From Alphaproteobacteria bacterium (GTDB taxonomy: Bacteria; Pseudomonadota; Alphaproteobacteria; UBA6615), in NCBI GenBank assembly GCA_009694135.1, contig SHVS01000006.1, positions 19,969 through 83,968 on the forward strand: a stretch of DNA of 64,000 bases, written 5' to 3'. Positions 37,691-45,477 of the stretch are shown piece by piece. The position numbers and the translations under genes are program-made. Below the pieces are notes generated by a model, which saw only the letters and a list, made by a program, of their open reading frames with translations, ran no database searches and was not told where the DNA came from. The stretch's first letter is position 1; each line of letters starts with the position of its first letter.

Positions 37691-38693
37691 CGTCGAGCAT
37701 GCATTTCGGCCGGTCAAGCGTAAGCGCGCCCAGCGCCTCGCCACGCGACGCCGCCAGCACGATCGCGCGCGCGCGGCGCGACCGCGGTCAGGTAGTGGCG
37801 CTCGGCCTCGCGCAGCTCCGCGTCATTGGTCAGGGCAAAGACATCGCGCACGCTGGCAAGCTCGCCTTGGACGCCCGCGATGCCTTCGTCGCGCGCCATG
37901 CGTTGTGCGACCGCGCGCATCGCCTTGATGGATGCGCGCAGCGTTTGATTGCCCTCGATCGCCAATGACACGCCCGCTTCGCGATAGCGTTCGGCCGGAG
38001 TATGCGCATAGGTCGTCGGCACGATCACCAGCGGGGCGCGTTAGGCCCAGAGCCGGGCGAAGGCAAGGATCTCACCGGCCGTCGGCGCCTTGGAATGGAT
38101 CAGGATCGCGTCCGCTCCGGCGTCGTGATAGGCTGCGGCGCGTGCCAGAGCTTCATCAAGGCTGCGCCCGGCGATCAACGCCTCGACGCGCGCCACAAGA
38201 ACGAAATCTGGATTGGTCTGGCTGTCCTTGCCGGCTTTGATCTTGCCGCAAACTCCTCGACGTCGGCTAACGGCTGCGCCTCGCCGATGAAGGAGTTGGT
38301 CCTGGGGAACAGCTTGTCCTCGATGCACACGCCGGCGATGCCGCGCTCGCAGAGCTTGCGCAGCAGCCGCCGCAGATTGTTGAAATTGCCGTAGCCCGTG
38401 TCGCCGTCGACTAAAATCGGGATGTTCGTCGCGTCCGCCATGAACTCGAGGGTCTCGAGCACCTGGGTCTAGGACGCTTCATTGCTGTCGCGCACGCCCA
38501 TGGCGGCGGAGATCGCCAGCCCCGAGGCCCAGATGCCGGGAAAACCGGATTCCTCGACGATCTTGGCCGAAAGACCATTATGCGCCTCCATGATGAAGCG
38601 CAGACCGGGTCCGGCCAACAGCGAGCGCAGCGCCGCCGCCTTACCGATGCGGGCCGCGTGCGCCTCGACCGCTTGCGATGAGAGCAGGCTCAT
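37685..38693 (-). pseudogene. Broken PEP mutase - phosphonate nucleotidyltransferase fusion gene
   Basis: PEP mutase makes the carbon-phosphorus bond (PEP to phosphonopyruvate). From ATG 38693 the protein reads [20 protein letters not shown] and [20 protein letters not shown]; the catalytic loop [11 protein letters not shown] satisfies EDK(X)5NS. There is an in-frame TAG at 38471-38469, where the family normally has Trp (NEAS-stop-TQVLE). A frameshift near 38248-38255 is explained by one missing T in the codons for EEFCGK. An in-frame TAA lies at 38043-38041 (LWA-stop-RAPLVIVPT). A second frameshift lies in an alternating CG run at about 37765-37785. The start of the fused nucleotidyltransferase domain (AIVLAASRGEALG) remains and is then joined to the decarboxylase remnant. 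Confidence 0.88.
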
Positions 38694-38770
38694 CAGGCTA
38701 ATTTCCGGTTAAAGGTCATCGGGGCTACATAGCGCTGGTGTGCCGGCCTGTCCATGCGGGCCGATCAAAG

Positions 38771-38803
38771 AGAAACGGCGGTCCGTTTCCAGACCGCCGC
38801 AGG
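38771..38803 (-). terminator. Distal Rho-independent terminator hairpin of the histone-like gene
   Basis: Minus-strand stem CGGCGGTCTG / CGGACCGCCG with one G-U pair, a GAAA loop and a T-rich tail (TTTCTCTTTG). It is almost a copy of the proximal hairpin 70 bp away. Confidence 0.65.
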
Positions 38804-38840
38804 CGATGCGTTCAGGGAGCGCGCCGCCAAACAGGCAAAA

Positions 38841-38874
38841 AGCGAAACGGCGGTCCGTTGCCGGACCGCCGTTG
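38841..38874 (-). terminator. Proximal Rho-independent terminator hairpin of the histone-like gene
   Basis: Perfect 11-bp stem ACGGCGGTCCG / CGGACCGCCGT with a GCAA (GNRA) loop, followed on the minus strand by TTCGCTTTTTG. It lies 30 bp past the stop of the H1-like gene. Confidence 0.8.
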
Positions 38875-38903
38875 CGTATTCGAGTGCCGATCAGCTTGGG
38901 CCG

Positions 38904-39374
38904 CTAGATGATCTTGCGGCTGCCGAACCGGTCGTAAACGACGAGCGTTGGCCCGACAACAGGGGCCAAGTGGCCCCGTCGTGCAGAAGCCTTCTTTTTC
39001 GCCGAACTGCGTCGTGCGCCAGGCTTGCGCGTGGACGCCTTCTTGGAGCGCCGGGCAGTCTTGCGGACGGCCTTGCGCGCACCCGTCTTGCGGACGGCTT
39101 TGCGAACGCCAGTCTTGCGTGCGCCGGCAGCGCGACGCGTGCTCGCGCGACGGCCGGCCGCCTTGCGGGTACCGGTCTTCGCTTTCGCGCGCCGCGTCGA
39201 AGTCTTACGCACGGCAGCCTTGGTCGACTTGCGCGTGGTCTTCTTCGACTTGACGCGACGGGTCGTCTTGACGCTGCTCGAGCGGGCAGACTTGCTCTTG
39301 CCAGCGCGAGACTTGGACCAACGCGACTTGGAAGTCTTGCTCATCTTACGCTTAGAAGTTTTGGCTCTAGCCAT
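38904..39374 (-). CDS. Histone H1-like Lys/Arg/Ala-rich protein
   Basis: Very basic protein, 156 residues from ATG 39374, which follows GGAGGGACAAGAG. Residues 1 to about 130 are almost only Lys, Arg, Ala, Ser and Thr, with imperfect repeats of the KTGARKAVRKT and STRRA type, like the C-terminal tails of eukaryotic H1 and bacterial Hc1/BpH1-type proteins. It probably binds DNA or RNA non-specifically. The last 23 residues differ sharply: GHLAPVVGPTLVVYDRFGSR plus a short end, non-basic and probably folded. The gene stands alone and is followed by two terminator hairpins. Base composition around its 5' end is more AT-rich than its neighbours. Confidence 0.78.
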   Translation of the reverse strand: MARAKTSKRKMSKTSKSRWSKSRAGKSKSARSSSVKTTRRVKSKKTTRKSTKAAVRKTSTRRAKAKTGTRKAAGRRASTRRAAGARKTGVRKAVRKTGARKAVRKTARRSKKASTRKPGARRSSAKKKASARRGHLAPVVGPTLVVYDRFGSRKII

Positions 39375-39577
39375 CTCTTGTCCCTCCGATTGACCAGCAG
39401 GCAAACCCCATCTCTCGGGTCAGAGAACGTTTCATTAAGTTAACACTCTTAACGAAAGGTTAGATTTCCATGGCTGGCGATACAGTTTTATTTCCCCCGC
39501 GCCGCGTAGATGGCGCGACAAGCACGACTTCTAATGTACGGAATGCCACGCGCACAAGCCCTACGCCACTATTTCGC

Positions 39578-40819
39578 TTACGCGAACAGCGCCGAAATCC
39601 GCTGCAACAAAAATGTGACGCTGACAAAAAATCCTGTCATGGGAACCCAACGCGGCAGGTCGAGCGCGCCTTTGGGCGATGGTCCGCGTCGCTTGAGCGC
39701 GAGCAGCGCGAGGTTCATGAGCGCAAAAATTCCGAGCATGATCACTGAAGACGCGCGCGCCAGTGCCGCAAGCGGCAGCACAAGCGCGACGGCTGCGGTG
39801 ATGCTGGAAACCAGCGCCGTCGCGAAGAGTGGCGTGCGCGTGCGCGTGTGCACGCTAGCCAATTCCTTCGGCAGCGCGTCTTGTCGTGCCAACCCATAGA
39901 CGACGCGCGTCGCCATGATGATCATCACCAGCGCGCCATTGACGGTGGCGATGGCGGCGACGACGCTGAATGGCGCGGACGACATCCCGCTCGCGCGCTC
40001 GAACACGAGAGCAAGCGGCGCTGCCGAGGCGGCGAGCTCTGCCGGCGCGACGGTGAGCACGGCGATGCAGGTGATCGCGCCATAGAGCAGCGTGGTGATC
40101 AGCAGGGTTAGCATTATTGCCCGCGGGAGTGTCCGCGCCACGTCCTTTACTTCCTCGGCCAGATTGACCATGGCCTCGAAGCCGATGAAGGCGAAGAAGG
40201 CAAGAAGTGTACTGCCAAGTATTGCGCTCCAGGCGGCAGTGGTCGCTGGCGGCAGCAATTCCGTGAGGCGAGAAGCAAGATCGGGAGTTCCGAACGCGCC
40301 GGCAAGTATGACCGCGATCAAGCCGCCTGTTTCCAAGACGGTGATCAACGCGATCATCAGGGTCGATTCGACAATGCCCCAGGCAGCGAACAAACCGAGA
40401 CCGAGAGTGATCGCGAGCAGCGTCGGAGCGCGCGGCAGCGGCAGCAGTTCCTGTATGTAACCGGTCGCGCCATTGATGATCGCGGCTGAAGACACGATCC
40501 CGGCCAAAGCGGTCAAAAGCCCGACCGCCAGGGCGAGATCGGCGCGACCGAAGGCTTCGCGGACATAAACCGCCTCGCCGCCGGCTTGCGGGTGGCGCGT
40601 GCCCAGCTCGGCGAAGGTCAGGCCGGTGAACAGGACAAGAATCGCGGCGACGAAGAATGACACCGGCGCGTACAGGCCGGAGGCGCCGGCCATGCTGCCG
40701 ATCAGGACATAAATGCCGGCGCCTATGGTGGTACCAAGACCATAGAGCGTAAGCAGACCGAGGCCGAGACCGCGCTTGAGTTCCGCGCCACTCATCGCGT
40801 CGAGATTGAGACGATGCAT
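39578..40819 (-). CDS. APC family amino acid permease
   Basis: Polytopic transporter, 413 residues with about 11-12 hydrophobic helices. The first helix carries the APC glycine motif GLGTTIGAGIYVLIGSMAG, and the second includes FAELGTRHPQAGGEAVYVRE. It is somewhat shorter than typical members (about 430-480). Substrate is probably an amino acid or polyamine. It lies directly downstream of the HPF-like gene (start and stop abut), so the two are probably cotranscribed. Confidence 0.85.
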   Translation of the reverse strand: MHRLNLDAMSGAELKRGLGLGLLTLYGLGTTIGAGIYVLIGSMAGASGLYAPVSFFVAAILVLFTGLTFAELGTRHPQAGGEAVYVREAFGRADLALAVGLLTALAGIVSSAAIINGATGYIQELLPLPRAPTLLAITLGLGLFAAWGIVESTLMIALITVLETGGLIAVILAGAFGTPDLASRLTELLPPATTAAWSAILGSTLLAFFAFIGFEAMVNLAEEVKDVARTLPRAIMLTLLITTLLYGAITCIAVLTVAPAELAASAAPLALVFERASGMSSAPFSVVAAIATVNGALVMIIMATRVVYGLARQDALPKELASVHTRTRTPLFATALVSSITAAVALVLPLAALARASSVIMLGIFALMNLALLALKRRGPSPKGALDLPRWVPMTGFFVSVTFLLQRISALFA

Positions 40820-41170
40820 CTAAGGCTCGACGTGTGTCTTGACGTCGCCACGCTGGACACGAACGTAATCCTCAAGCTGGCGCGTGATGGCGTCGAAGGC
40901 GTCGCGAATGGCGACATAGACGTCTTCATGCGCATGATCCTTCGACCCGTTGCGGTTGGCGACGAATTCCTTGCCTGGAACGCTCAGGTCGATACGCACG
41001 CTATAGAGCTTGCCCTTGCGCGAGTGCCGGTGCGGCGCCTCGATCACCACGCGGCAGCCGATGATTCGGTCAAAAATATGGTCAAGCTTCCCCGCCCGTT
41101 CGCGCAACCGTTCCTCGACCGCGGGCGAATGGTCCATGTTGTGAAAGTCGATCTGCAACGAATTCTGCAC
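40820..41170 (-). CDS. Short HPF/RaiA-like ribosome-associated protein
   Basis: Member of the ribosome hibernation factor family, 116 residues. It begins MQNSLQIDFHNMDHSPAVEE with helix RLRERAGKLDHIFDRI. It has the strand CRVVIEAPHRHSRKGKLYSV and ends with the helix DVYVAIRDAFDAITRQLEDY, which is typical of the alpha/beta S30AE domain. It lacks the C-terminal dimerisation domain of long HPF. Family members bind the decoding centre of idle ribosomes. Its linkage to an amino-acid permease and an ammonium transporter would fit a nutrient-limitation role, but that is inference. Confidence 0.82.
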   Translation of the reverse strand: MQNSLQIDFHNMDHSPAVEERLRERAGKLDHIFDRIIGCRVVIEAPHRHSRKGKLYSVRIDLSVPGKEFVANRNGSKDHAHEDVYVAIRDAFDAITRQLEDYVRVQRGDVKTHVEP

Positions 41171-41264
41171 GCGGTGCTCCTCTGCTTGCGCCGAGATCCG
41201 ATGCGATGAACCCTAAACCTGGGTGCCGGCACCGAGCCTTGAGGCGCGTCAAGTGCGGGGGCGC

Positions 41265-42569
41265 CTAAAGGTCGTAGGCGCTCTCCCCATGCGCCGTGAG
41301 GCCGAGGCCCTGGACCTCGGTCTCCTCTTCGACACGTAAGCCCACGGCCGCGCGCGTGACCGCGATGATCGCAAGTGTCGCGATTGCCGACCAGGCGCCG
41401 ACCGCGGCGAGCGCAAGCAGCTGCACGCCGAGTTGGCTGGCCATGGTCATGCCCTCGGCATAGCCGACGCCGCCGAGCGCCTCGGAGGAGAGGAAGGCGA
41501 GCAGCACAGTGCCGAGCGCCCCGCCGACGCCATGCACGCCGAATACGTCGAGCGCGTCGTCGATCTTCAGCCGCTGCTTCACCAGCGCCGTGACCCAAAG
41601 GCAGACGACGCCGGCGGCGGCGCCGATGATCAGCGCGCCCACCGGCCCGATGAAGCCGGATGCCGGGGTGATGGTCGCAAGTCCGGCAACCGCGCCGGTG
41701 ACGGCGCCGATAAGGCTCGGTTTGCCGAAGCGCTGCCATTCGATCGCCGCCCAGACAATGGCGCCGGTCGCGGCCGAAATATGCGTGACCAGTATCGCCA
41801 TGCCGGCGGAGCCATTGGCCGCCACGGCCGAGCCGCCGTTGAACCCGAACCAGCCGATCCACAACATGCAGGCGCCGGTCATCACCATGCCTGGGCTATG
41901 TGGCGGGCGCATCTCTCGGGGGAAGCCGCGGCGCGGTCCGAGCGATCGGGCAAGCAGCAGCGCCGATACGCCGGCGGTCAGATGCACGACGATGCCGCCG
42001 GCGTAATCGCGCACGTTCATTTGTGCCAGCCAGCCGCTCCCCCACACCCAATGCGCGACCGGAACATAGACGAGCATAAGCCACAGCGCGCTGAACATTA
42101 GAACGGCCGCAAAGCGGATACGCTCGGGATAGGAGCCGATGATCAGCGCCGGGGTGATAATGGCGAAAGTCATCTGGAACATGAAATAGACGCTTTCCGG
42201 CAGCGTTGGCGCGAGATCGGACAGGGTTTCCGGGCGGATGCCGGCAAGAAAGGCCTTCGATAACCCGCCCAACAGCGGCGCATTGCCGTCAAAAGCGGGC
42301 GTGTAGCCGAAGGCAAGCCAAAGCACCGACACGATGCAGGCGACGGCAAAGCAGTGCATCAAAACGGACAAAACATTAATCGAGCGGACCAGCCCGCCGT
42401 AAAACAGCGCCAGCCCGGGCAGAGTCATAAAGAGTACGAGGGCGGTGGCGGTGATCATCCAGGCGGTATCGCCACTGTCGAGACCCGTGGCCCAGGCCGG
42501 TGCCGTCGAAAGTCCCAGCGCCAGGCCGGCGCCGAACACCGATCGTACGATATCCCGAGCAAGCCGCAT
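41265..42569 (-). CDS. amt: Ammonium transporter
   Basis: Amt/MEP/Rh channel, 434 residues with a signal-like N-terminus (about residues 1-28) and about 11 helices. Both pore histidines are visible, in DYAGGIVVHLTAGVSALLLA and FGVHGVGGALGTVLLAF. The phenylalanine/tryptophan gate region is FQMTFAIITPALIIGSYPER. The C-terminal regulatory tail ends GLGLTAHGESAYDL, typical for GlnK control. No glnK/glnB gene lies beside it, unlike the common arrangement. Confidence 0.95.
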   Translation of the reverse strand: MRLARDIVRSVFGAGLALGLSTAPAWATGLDSGDTAWMITATALVLFMTLPGLALFYGGLVRSINVLSVLMHCFAVACIVSVLWLAFGYTPAFDGNAPLLGGLSKAFLAGIRPETLSDLAPTLPESVYFMFQMTFAIITPALIIGSYPERIRFAAVLMFSALWLMLVYVPVAHWVWGSGWLAQMNVRDYAGGIVVHLTAGVSALLLARSLGPRRGFPREMRPPHSPGMVMTGACMLWIGWFGFNGGSAVAANGSAGMAILVTHISAATGAIVWAAIEWQRFGKPSLIGAVTGAVAGLATITPASGFIGPVGALIIGAAAGVVCLWVTALVKQRLKIDDALDVFGVHGVGGALGTVLLAFLSSEALGGVGYAEGMTMASQLGVQLLALAAVGAWSAIATLAIIAVTRAAVGLRVEEETEVQGLGLTAHGESAYDL

Positions 42570-42735
42570 GTCTTCCCCAAAGGCTTTTGTGGGCGCCGTT
42601 TAACGCTGGCGCACTGTTCACGCTTGGCCGTTTGCGTACGCTGCCGCTCAGGGCGAGACAAGCTGGCGCTTAGTGAAACATTAACCAAGCGGCGCGCAAT
42701 CCTGGCAGGATCGATCCGGATCGGGGGACCGGGCT

Positions 42736-43644
42736 ATGGATCTACACTTCGTACGCGCCGTCGACGCCGGCTTGCCGGCCGAGTTCGAAGCGGCGCTGGC
42801 CGATCACCGGCAGTGGCTGCAGCGCTGGCACAGCGCGCGGCTGTGCGGCGCGATCCCGGGCAATGATATTGTAGCAACCGATCCAGCCGAGCATTGCGCG
42901 ATCGGCCGTTGGCTGCAGCACCAGACCGCGCGGATGACTCCATGGCCTGGGCCGTTTGCCTCCCTTGCCGATGCGCATGCAGCGCTGCACGCCCAGGCGC
43001 GCCAGCTTGCTTTGGCGGAGCCGGGACCATTATCCGTGCCCGATTATGGCCTGCTGTTGGCTGCGGTCGAGGCTTTCGAACAGCTCGCCCGCCCGATTCA
43101 ACTCGCCTTCGAACGGGCCCTGTCCGATCTCGATCCCTTGACTTGGCTTTTAAATCGGCGCGGCAGGCGCGTGGCGCTCGAGCGCGAACGCGCGCGGTCC
43201 CGGCGCGGCGGATTGGCCGCGGCGATCGCCATCGGCGATCTGGATTATTTCAAGTCGATCAACGACGCCCATGGCCACTCGGCCGGCGATCATGTGCTGC
43301 AATCCGTGGCCGAAGTGTTCCTGACCGAGCTTCGCCCCTATGACAGCGTTTATCGCTACGGCGGCGAGGAATTCCTGTTTTGTCTGCCGAGCACAGACGG
43401 CGTGACGGCGCAGCTCGTGCTCGATCGTCTGCGCGCCGGACTGTCGGCGCTCACCGTGCCTGAAATCGGCGGCGACGCGCGTATCACTATGTCTTTCGGC
43501 ATTGCGCCGATAGAGGCGGATGTGACCGTCGAAGAAACGATCGAGCGTGCCGATCGCGCGCTTTATGCTGCCAAGCGGGCTGGGCGCAACCGCGTGGTGA
43601 GCTGGCACGGCCCGGTGCCGATTGCCATCGGCGCGGTGGCTTGA
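42736..43644 (+). CDS. Diguanylate cyclase with zinc-binding CZB sensor domain
   Basis: Soluble c-di-GMP synthase resembling E. coli DgcZ, 302 residues. The N-terminal CZB domain (about residues 5-125) supplies one Cys and three His: DHRQWLQRWH, the CAIGRW Cys motif, and DAHAALHAQA. In DgcZ zinc binding here inhibits the cyclase. The GGDEF domain (about residues 135-290) has DPLTWLLNRRGRR, AIGDLDYFKSINDAHGHSAG and RYGGEEFLFCLP. An RPYD inhibitory site lies five residues before GGEEF, so product inhibition is expected. All parts are intact. Confidence 0.92.
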   Translation: MDLHFVRAVDAGLPAEFEAALADHRQWLQRWHSARLCGAIPGNDIVATDPAEHCAIGRWLQHQTARMTPWPGPFASLADAHAALHAQARQLALAEPGPLSVPDYGLLLAAVEAFEQLARPIQLAFERALSDLDPLTWLLNRRGRRVALERERARSRRGGLAAAIAIGDLDYFKSINDAHGHSAGDHVLQSVAEVFLTELRPYDSVYRYGGEEFLFCLPSTDGVTAQLVLDRLRAGLSALTVPEIGGDARITMSFGIAPIEADVTVEETIERADRALYAAKRAGRNRVVSWHGPVPIAIGAVA

Positions 43645-43701
43645 CCGCGGCGGAGTCGGCCGCGCACCTTCCATCTACTGCTGCAGTCAGGAGTTCGGCG
43701 T

Positions 43702-44550
43702 ATGGCGCGCATCGCCTATGTCAATGGACGCTATGTGCCCATGTCTTCCGCCGCCATCGCGGTCGAGGATCGCGGGTTGCAATTCGCCGATTCGGTTTAT
43801 GAGGTGGTCGCGGTCGCCGGCGGACGGCTGATCGACGAAGACCCGCATCTCGACCGCCTCGATCGCTCGCTCGCCGAAATTCGCCTCTCGGCGCCGATGT
43901 CTCGCCCCTCCTTACGCCGCATCATGCGCGAAGTGGTGCGGCGCAACCGGATCGGCTCCGGCATGCTCTATGTGCAGGTGACGCGCGGTGTTGCGCGCCG
44001 CGACCCGATCTTTCCCGCCCACGCTCGACCGACGGTGATCATGACCGCGCGCCGCATGAAGCCGCAGGAGCCGAAGGCGCTGGCGGCCGGAATCGCGGTC
44101 GAATGCGTGCTGGACCCGCGCTGGCGCCGGCGCGACATCAAAACCGTGGCATTGTTGCCCAATGTGCTGGTGCGCAATGCCGCGCGCGCGCATGGCTTCG
44201 CCGATGCCTGGCTGGTCGATGACGACGGGTTGGTGACCGAAGGCACGTTCTCCAACGCCTGGATCGTGACCGCCAAGGGCCAGATCGTGACGCGGCCCAA
44301 GAGCCAGGATATCCTGTGGGGCATCACGCGCGGCGTGATGCTGGCTCTGGCCGCCGAGCTCAAGCTCAAACTCGTCGAGCGGCCGTTCAGCGTGGCCGAG
44401 GCCAAATCCGCCTCCGAAGCGTTCATCACCGGGGCAACGTCTTTTGTCACCCCGGTCACGCGCATCGACGAAGCAGTGCTGGGCAGCGGGACCATCGGCC
44501 CGGTCACCAAGCGCCTCGCCGAGCGTTACGCCGCGCATATGGCGGCGTAA
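43702..44550 (+). CDS. dat: D-amino acid aminotransferase (class IV)
   Basis: Fold-type IV PLP enzyme, 282 residues. It starts MARIAYVNGRYVPMSSAAIA and continues with VEDRGLQFADSVYEV. The PLP lysine is K147 in DIKTVALLPNVLVRN, and the phosphate-binding turn is VTEGTFSNAWIV, where the family more often has EGSSSN. The C-terminus has FITGATSFVTPVTRID. It probably transaminates D-alanine/D-glutamate for peptidoglycan precursors. A branched-chain aminotransferase is less likely given the LQFADSVYEV and RxPxxPxH-type pattern. Confidence 0.87.
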   Translation: MARIAYVNGRYVPMSSAAIAVEDRGLQFADSVYEVVAVAGGRLIDEDPHLDRLDRSLAEIRLSAPMSRPSLRRIMREVVRRNRIGSGMLYVQVTRGVARRDPIFPAHARPTVIMTARRMKPQEPKALAAGIAVECVLDPRWRRRDIKTVALLPNVLVRNAARAHGFADAWLVDDDGLVTEGTFSNAWIVTAKGQIVTRPKSQDILWGITRGVMLALAAELKLKLVERPFSVAEAKSASEAFITGATSFVTPVTRIDEAVLGSGTIGPVTKRLAERYAAHMAA

Positions 44551-44569
44551 CGCTGCCGGTTACGGCGCG

Positions 44570-45443
44570 TTAGTTTGCCGCGCGCTTGACGAAGCCTTCG
44601 AGCGACACGGTGCGCGGGCCGTTGCCGTCCGAAAAGCGGATACAATATTGGGTTGGATAGTAGCCCGCGACTTCCCAGCTTTTCGGCTGCTTGATCGGGC
44701 TGCATTTATTCGGATTGGTGGCCAAATAGGCGCTGGCGATCATCGGTTCGTAAAAGATCACATGGGCGTCGTTCGATCCGATGACGAAGGTGCGCGAAAA
44801 GGCCGGGCCGCCGGGCGCGAGCTCGGGCGATTTCACGTCGATCAAATGGTTGCCCATGGCCGGCACCGCCGCGCCGACGTCGATATGGTCGGCGTGCACA
44901 TACTGGCCCGGAACCGGCTTCTGCGCCTTTTCGAAATCAGCGCAATCGAGCAACTCGCTGCATTTTTCCTGGGCGCAGCGCTTCGACCGATGCGCGGTCG
45001 GCGACATAAAAATGAAAATCGAAATGCGGCTTCGCCCACGGCGGGGGCGCGGGCGACGCGTGGCCATGCGGATTCCAGTTGATCATCGCCCATTTGAAGG
45101 GCGCGAGCGCCTTGTTGGCGTCCGCGTCCGGCAGCTCGAATTTCAGCGTATAGTCGCCGAGACATTCCAAGTTCACATCGACGCGGCCGTCGCCGTTTTT
45201 GTCGAAGCAGATGCTCTTCGGGTTCAACTCGGCCGGCAGGCCGTCGAGCGCACCCTTGGTAAAACTGAAGCCGAGGGCGACCGGCGCGCCCTTGTCGTCG
45301 ATCGCCGCGTACATCACCGCCGAGCCTTGGCCGAGCTTCTGGCTCTTGCTGACGTAAGTTTTGAATGGCGCGGCCAGCGCTGGCGAACCCACAGCCAAGG
45401 CCGCCAACAGAACGCCGATCGCTAGCAGCACGTGTTTACGCAT
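44570..45443 (-). pseudogene. Frameshifted exported protein gene (DUF5602-like)
   Basis: Two overlapping segments form one protein of about 285 residues. The first (from ATG 45443) has a signal peptide MRKHVLLAIGVLLAALAVGS and reads through NPKSICFDKNGDGRVDVNLE and HFDFHFYVADRASVEALRPG. The second continues in another frame from EKCSELLDCADFEKAQKPVP through DHIDVGAAVPAMGNHLIDVK and FVIGSNDAHVIFYEPMIASA to the end. The shift lies at about 44960-44985, near a run of five A (minus strand). The HDIDxGAAVPxMGxH-type pattern resembles a family I recall as DUF5602 (TTHB210-like); treat that name as tentative. Restoring one base would restore the full product. Confidence 0.7.
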
Positions 45444-45477
45444 GTCACCCTCGTTTGAACCCGTTATGCCGTCCGGT

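Noticed and set aside
38771..38874. Repeated hairpins considered as a CRISPR-like array
   Set aside because: Only two copies, T-rich tails after each and position after a stop codon fit terminators.
39470..39748. 92-codon frame (MAGDTVLFPPRR...) upstream of the histone-like gene
   Set aside because: Overlaps the 3' end of the permease gene antisense; no family features.
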